Shown in pieces: positions 59,470-64,000 of a stretch of 64,000 nt of DNA. Within the stretch, counting starts at the first letter, position 1; every line of letters starts with the position of its first letter. The notes below the pieces were generated by a model, which saw only the letters and a program-made list of their open reading frames with translations, searched no databases and had not been told where the DNA came from. Location: contig NC_088782.1 in assembly GCF_958450345.1 (NCBI RefSeq), positions 97,227,358-97,291,357 of the forward strand, read 5' to 3'. The stretch comes from Calliphora vicina. Taxonomy: Eukaryota > Arthropoda > Insecta > Diptera > Calliphoridae. The position numbers and the translations under genes are program-made.

Positions 59470-60005
59470 TCATATTCATTAAAAAGTAAGCCAATAGACC
59501 TTGAAAGACGATTTAGCACGACCGAAATTATGTTTGAATGCTATAAAACAAAACCATTTTTGCACCGAATCAATACTTGCGATGAAAAATGGATCCATTA
59601 CGATATCCCGAAGCCAATCTGCCGAATCTACACCAAAGCCAAATATACATGGCGCTAAGGTAATGCTATATATTATGAGCTGCAGAAATATGGCCAAACT
59701 ATCACATGGAACCTATACCGAACGCAGCTGATTCGTTTGAAGCGAGCATGAAACCGTAATTCCATCATGACAACACTCGGCCACATGTTGCAATACCTCT
59801 TAAAACTATTTATAATGAAGTGGTTAGGAAGTTTCTTCTTATAGTACAGATCGATGCAGAATGCTCTCTCTGTGATACGCTTTACCTTAGAACAGAGTAT
59901 TCTAAATTGGCTTGATTCGTTCTTGGTCTCAAATGATGAGCAGTTATTTTGGCTCGGAACCCATATGTTGGGAAAAAGTCATAGCTAAGAATGACAAATA
60001 CTTTA
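59470..60005 (+). pseudogene. mariner transposase relic 2
   Basis: Plus-strand frames give 'KSFLHRI'-like sequence then 'NTCDEKWIHYDIPK' (59572-59613, including the first catalytic Asp in the DEKWI motif). They continue with a shift to 'STPKPNIHGAKVML' (about 59628-59668), then 'HDNTRPHVA' (about 59764-59790, second catalytic region) and a C-terminal block 'LNWLDSFLVSNDEQLF' (59908-59955). Frame changes and stops make it inactive. It differs from relic 1 in sequence and is probably another mariner subfamily. The N-terminal DNA-binding half is missing. Confidence 0.85.
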
Positions 60006-60382
60006 TATAAATTTATATTGTACAAATGTTTCAAAAGCTAAACTCTGCAGAAGAAATGGAGATAATAATTTTATTCATTTCCTTCCCGTGGATTATAAAT
60101 AAAGATAATTTTAAACGGAGTAAACTCTCATGTCTCTCGTTGTCCTTTGAAATCTATGTATATCAGTTGAAATGTAAAATAATAACACGGTTGTTAACTT
60201 GTTTTAAATTTTTTTTCACACCGAAATTACCGTAGTCATAAAAATGCCTTTACCTAATTAACAGTAAATAACGTTACCGCTAAATTACCGTTACCGAAAT
60301 AATACAAATTAACGTTAACGTTGGCTTTAAACAGTTTTAAAGCAGTTAAATTGTGAAGCTAAATTTTGCCTTTATTATACAC
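60006..60382. other. No feature seen
   Basis: AT-rich; a TTACCG/AACGTTAACG-rich stretch at 60225-60320 but nothing recognisable. Confidence 0.3.
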
Positions 60383-60703
60383 TAGTTGACCGCCCCGGCT
60401 TCGCCCGGTGGCATTTACTAATGTAAGTTCCTCAAGTTTCTCCAACCCACATACACCTGCCTGTTCTTATTTATTTGCAAATAAAATATATACATTTGTA
60501 CTGCATACTTTAAGGAGCTTTTTTATTACAGTTGACTGGACTGAAAAAAAAATTCCGAGTTTTACCCCGAATTTTTGTTCTTTACAAACCATCTTCTGAA
60601 AATTTCGAATCCAAAAAAAAAAAATCAGCCAAATCGCTCCAGCCGTTCTCACGTGATGCCATTACATACATGGATCATTTAATTTTTATATACATATATA
60701 GAT
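60383..60703 (-). mobile_element. Short complete Helitron (TC...hairpin...CTAG), copy 2
   Basis: On the minus strand it begins TCTATATATGTATATAAAA (60703 downward, preceded by A) and ends CCGGGCGAAGCCGGGGCGG, tcaa, CTAG (60386-60383), followed by T. The hairpin near the 3' end and the A/T target fit Helitron rules. At about 321 bp it is a non-autonomous family; a 5'-truncated copy is at 4708-4940. Frames 60408-60738 are not genes. Confidence 0.85.
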
Positions 60704-62014
60704 TAGTCTATTTGTTTAAATTTTTTATTATAATATAAGAAACTGCACCAGTGATCACTGATCGAAAATGTTATTGAATTACTTTTCGTTACCAGATTGA
60801 GTGATTAATAAACTTTTTCGAGCATAATTTTTCGGATACAACAAAAAATTTTTTATTAATTTTATTATTTTATTAGTACTTATAACTCGTTCAACTGAAA
60901 TAATAGCTTACAGGGAAGCACAGTTAAACGGATACATTAAAAAGTTTTAATTAATTATTAAAATGCAATTCATTGGAATTGTCGTAAGAAAATCTTGTTT
61001 AAAATTCAAAACTCAATAGCATTCTGCAATTTACTTTGGCTTACAAGGAATTTTAACTTGAATACTGAAAAAAAAATGTTAAGAATACTGGTGCGTTGCA
61101 AATTGTAAAGAATCATTCTTTATTTGCAATAATTGTAATTTTCAATTGAGGAAGAAATTCTTTGGAATCTCTGTCCATATATAGTTCATAGTTAGTAGTA
61201 ATGATGATGATGGTGGTTGGTTGGCTGGTTGGTGGTGGTCAAAGCCTTTAGGCATCATTTTGACACAGACGCATTTTGTCATGTGCGTTTTTGTTGTCAT
61301 GTCTTTCATGTTGCATCTACATGAATGTATGCAAGTATCTAAGTATAAATGTGCTGCTGCTGCAAAAACTTATTATTTTTACATGTAGCAACTAGGATGC
61401 AGCATATGGTCAATCAGCAATCTTTACGAGACGACTAAAAAATGTTGCTGGTGATAATGATGATCAACAAACAGCATCATTATGATTATAATCATGATCG
61501 GTTTGAAGAATTGCATGTTTACAAGTATAGAAGTTGTAAATATGTACAGTGGGCATAAATATGTATGATTATGTGGTCATGCTAAATTGCAACCATACTG
61601 CAACCACCATAGTACAGCATCTATAACCCCTCATCAACATGATCGTCAGTTGTGTCGTCATCATCATCACCACCATCACCATCGTCAGTTTTACCTTGTA
61701 TGTCAGTTTAGCAAATATCTTTGTATATCATTAAATGGTCATGAATGTCATATGAAGTTTATTGTACGTAGAGGAACGGGTATGTATGTACTTACTCGTA
61801 CTACCCGTACATATGGCATGTTTGGAACCGGTTTGACTTGCTTCAAAATGTTGTTTTGCTTGCTAAACTTCTAAAGCTGATTATTTATTTTTCTGTTTTG
61901 GTTCGAGATTCAGAGTGACCAGATGATGTTTATGAATTTCAAATATGAAATCCTTTCCTAAGCTACCACATTATAAATAAATGCAAATTGACAACATTTA
62001 ACGTGATATAGAGA
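60704..62014. other. No gene; simple repeats
   Basis: GATGATGATGGTGG-type (61202-61240) and CATCATCACCACC-type (61656-61685) repeats produce His-rich chance frames such as 61587-61874. The rest is AT-rich non-coding DNA, plausibly host sequence. Confidence 0.4.
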
Positions 62015-63057
62015 AAATTCCAAATGAAACTTCGAATATGCTGACGATGTTGCAGTTTTTATATCTGGTAAATTTCTGGATACAATATCTAGTTGTATAG
62101 AATCAGCATTTCGAGCGGACTTAGTGAGAATCCAAAAAAAACTGAACTGGATCTCTTCAACTAGGATGTACAAGATCGATGACTTCAGACCACCTAGACT
62201 GAATGGAATCAGTCTTGAGATCAGGGATAATGCAAAGTAACTTGGCATCGTTCTAGATAAAAGATTATCCTGGAATTTGAATATTCAAAACAACAAGATT
62301 AACAAGGCTTATGTGGCCTTCTACTCCTGTAAAAGGGCAATTGGTACCAACTGGGGTATTACGCCTAAGGGTATCAATTGGCAGTTGTTAAACACATCTT
62401 GTTCTATGGAGTGTTGGTTGGTGGCACGCCTTGGATAATGCTACTCACCGGAAGGCCGTTGAACGAGTTCGCAGGACTATTGCGCCCCCTCTAAGGCACT
62501 TATTTCGATCCTAAACTGGTTACCAGTTGATTTGATGGTGATACAAATGGTTCTCAACTCTGCTGTGAGACTGAAACTCTAGGATACTGTCGATTACTGC
62601 ATCGCAAAACCTTTTCGATAGGCATTTCCATATTATAATCCCGAATAGGGTTTTATGGCAGCGCGGACTCTTCCCCACTGACGATGTCATAAGGGTATAT
62701 ACTGATGGCTCAAGGGCAGTAGGGCTTAAATCCTACTTCAGGCTACCTAACTTCTGTACGGCTCTTCCGGCGGAACTTACGGCCATTGAACGTGCATCCA
62801 ACTGGCTGAGGTTTTATCGAATATCTGGTGATATATGCATATTTACTGATAGCAAGGATGCCGTTAAAGGAATAGCGGGTATCTTCACGAAATCTAGGTT
62901 AACCGAGGAATGCCGGGAATTCCTTAATGAGATAGCGAGACATTCTAGGATAACGCTTATATGGGTCCCTGCACACGATGGAAATCATGGTAATTGTATA
63001 GCAGACGAACTGACCAAAAGGGGTGCGATGATGGATGATGAGGAGATCTACCCCTTT
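62015..63057 (+). pseudogene. LOA-like retrotransposon, copy 2 (RT C-half and RNase H)
   Basis: It starts at 'EYADDVAVFISGKF' (62030-62070, intact YADD) and continues 'RIQKKLNWISSTRMYKIDDF', a 'LGIVLDKRLSWNLNI' block after a stop, and 'CKRAIGTNWGITPKGINW' (62325-62385). The thumb region is frameshifted ('CWLVARLG', 'ILNWLPVDLMVIQM'). It is the same family as 38400-44375 in the opposite orientation. The upstream RT and endonuclease are missing. Confidence 0.85.
62653..63057 (+). pseudogene. RNase H domain of LOA copy 2 (open and motif-complete)
   Basis: An uninterrupted frame contains all four acidic RNase H positions: D in VYTDGS (about 62695-62712), E in 'ALPAELTAIERA' (about 62761-62796), D in 'IFTDSKDAVKGIAG' (about 62839-62880), and the C-terminal 'VPAHDGNHGNCIADEL' (about 62965-63010). 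It cleaves RNA in RNA/DNA hybrids in active relatives. The frame runs straight into the DINE at 63058, which truncates the protein. The rest of the element is broken, so function is not expected. Confidence 0.85.
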
Positions 63058-63814
63058 TTATACCCTACACCACCATAGTGGGGAGGGTATTATGCGTTTG
63101 TGCAGATGTTTGTAACGCCCAAAAATATTAGTCTAACACCCACCACAAAGTATACCGATCAGCTTAGAATCACTTTCTGAGTCGATTAAACGATGTCCGT
63201 CCGTCCGTCTGTCCGTCTGATTGGCTGGCCGGATGGCCGCCTGGCTGGCTGGCTGGCTGTCCATGTAAACCTTGTGCGCAGAGTACAGGTCGCAATTTTG
63301 AAGATATTTCGATCAAATTTGGTACATATTACTTTTTCGGCCCAAGGACCAAGCCTATTGAAACTGGCTGAAATCGGTCCATTATTTCACCTAGCCCCCA
63401 TACAAAGTCCCCTCGAAATTGGACTTTATCGGTCATAAATGTTTAATTTATCTATGTATCTACACAAATTTCGCTCCAAATAAGTTTTATATATACAAAA
63501 TTCATGTCACCAAATTTTGTTACGATCGGTCCATAATTAGTCATAGCTCCCATATAGACCCGCTTCCGAAAATCACTTTAACGTGCATAAATCGCTTAAA
63601 AATGTTGGTATACGTACAAAATTCAACATAGTTAAATTTAATATAGACATAAATCACACGACCTAATTTCAAGGTGATCGGTCCATAATTGGTCATAGCT
63701 CCCATATAAGGCCCACTTCCGAAAATCACTCATGAATATAAATTATTGATATTTTAAAAGAAAAATATTTTTACTCATTTACTTGTTGTAAGGTATTATA
63801 CTTTCTTACTTGCT
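63058..63814 (+). mobile_element. DINE family A, copy 4, inserted in LOA copy 2
   Basis: TTATACCCTACACCACC leader, 'tttgtaacgcccaaaa', 'gtataccgatcagc', a longer GTCC/GGCTGGCTGGCTGG run (63194-63260) and interior matching copies 1 and 2. The end is 'aaggtattatactttcttac' then ttgct. The 3' hairpin is absent. The LOA reading resumes directly after it. The three frames within are not genes. Confidence 0.9.
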
Positions 63815-64000
63815 TGGTATTTCCCTTGTTAAATGCAAGATGACTGTTCAGCGGATACTATATGAATCTGCACAAAGCAAGTGGACCAATGAGTCTTCCT
63901 GTGTTATAACGATGATGCCAGCAGGACGAATCTACTTATGGAATTTCGTCGAGAGCAAATAATGATAATTGTTTCCTTCATTACATGACACTGTATCATT
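63815..64000 (+). pseudogene. LOA copy 2, continuation after the DINE
   Basis: It reads 'KCKMTVQRILYESAQSKWTN' (63830-63890), then 'PAGRIYLWNFVESK', and matches 38735-38905 of copy 1 in inverse. It would continue into the C-terminal Cys cluster beyond the window edge. Confidence 0.8.

Noticed and set aside
61587..61874. His-rich 95-aa frame
   Set aside because: Arises from CAT/CAC triplet repeats; no domain, no conservation evidence.

Overview
This is AT-rich eukaryotic DNA, almost certainly from a higher fly and probably a calyptrate (blow fly or house fly type). The main evidence is several DINE-1/'mini-me'-type Helentrons with a TATACCC leader, a GTCY microsatellite core and a 3' hairpin followed by an ACTTGTT end. 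Jockey- and LOA-like non-LTR elements, mariner, piggyBac, hAT and copia relics support this. The species cannot be named from the sequence. I found no convincing host protein-coding gene, rRNA, tRNA or CRISPR array. The window reads as intergenic or intronic DNA built up by nested transposon insertion, and every recognisable coding stretch is a damaged transposon protein.

Layout. 0-5 kb: a decayed non-LTR reverse transcriptase (minus), a DINE with a second DINE inside it, and a long inverted-repeat element containing a Helitron end. 6.5-7.6 kb: a roughly 1 kb array of TTCTATAGAA-centred repeats that changes orientation twice. 8.5-11 kb: a small MITE and two hAT-like elements. 12.4-16.2 kb: a repeat interrupted by a Transib-like element with CACAGTG ends and CGACG target duplications, then a DINE split by a foldback element. 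17.5-19.9 kb: mariner, Helitron fragments and a Jockey endonuclease relic. 21-25.3 kb: a hAT MITE, a second copy of the 4 kb repeat, an LTR, and an internally deleted piggyBac. 25.6-33.3 kb: MITEs, a small foldback copy, and a copia relic cut by a Helitron that faces an inverted sister Helitron. 35-37 kb: a DINE and a deleted hAT with perfect 8-bp target duplication.

38.4-45 kb: a LOA-like element split by a MITE plus a DINE, which itself holds a 2.8 kb foldback, followed by a piggyBac relic. 47.9-51.3 kb: another non-LTR fragment and two LTRs, one carrying a DINE. 52.7-56.8 kb: a Helitron Rep/helicase relic beside a DINE whose TCTG core has grown into two arrays of about 750 and 965 bp. 58.8-60.7 kb: a MITE, a second mariner and a short canonical Helitron (TC...CTAG). 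62-64 kb: a second LOA copy with an intact-looking RNase H domain, interrupted by a DINE exactly where the first LOA copy preserves the empty site.

The interest is therefore in mobile-element biology: insertion order can be read from nesting, several filled/empty site pairs exist within the window, and terminal structures can be compared between copies. The most unusual candidate is the Transib-like element at 12509-13549. Its ends combine an RSS-type heptamer with a shared A-rich block at unequal distances (11 and 23 bases), echoing the 12/23 layout of V(D)J recombination signals.
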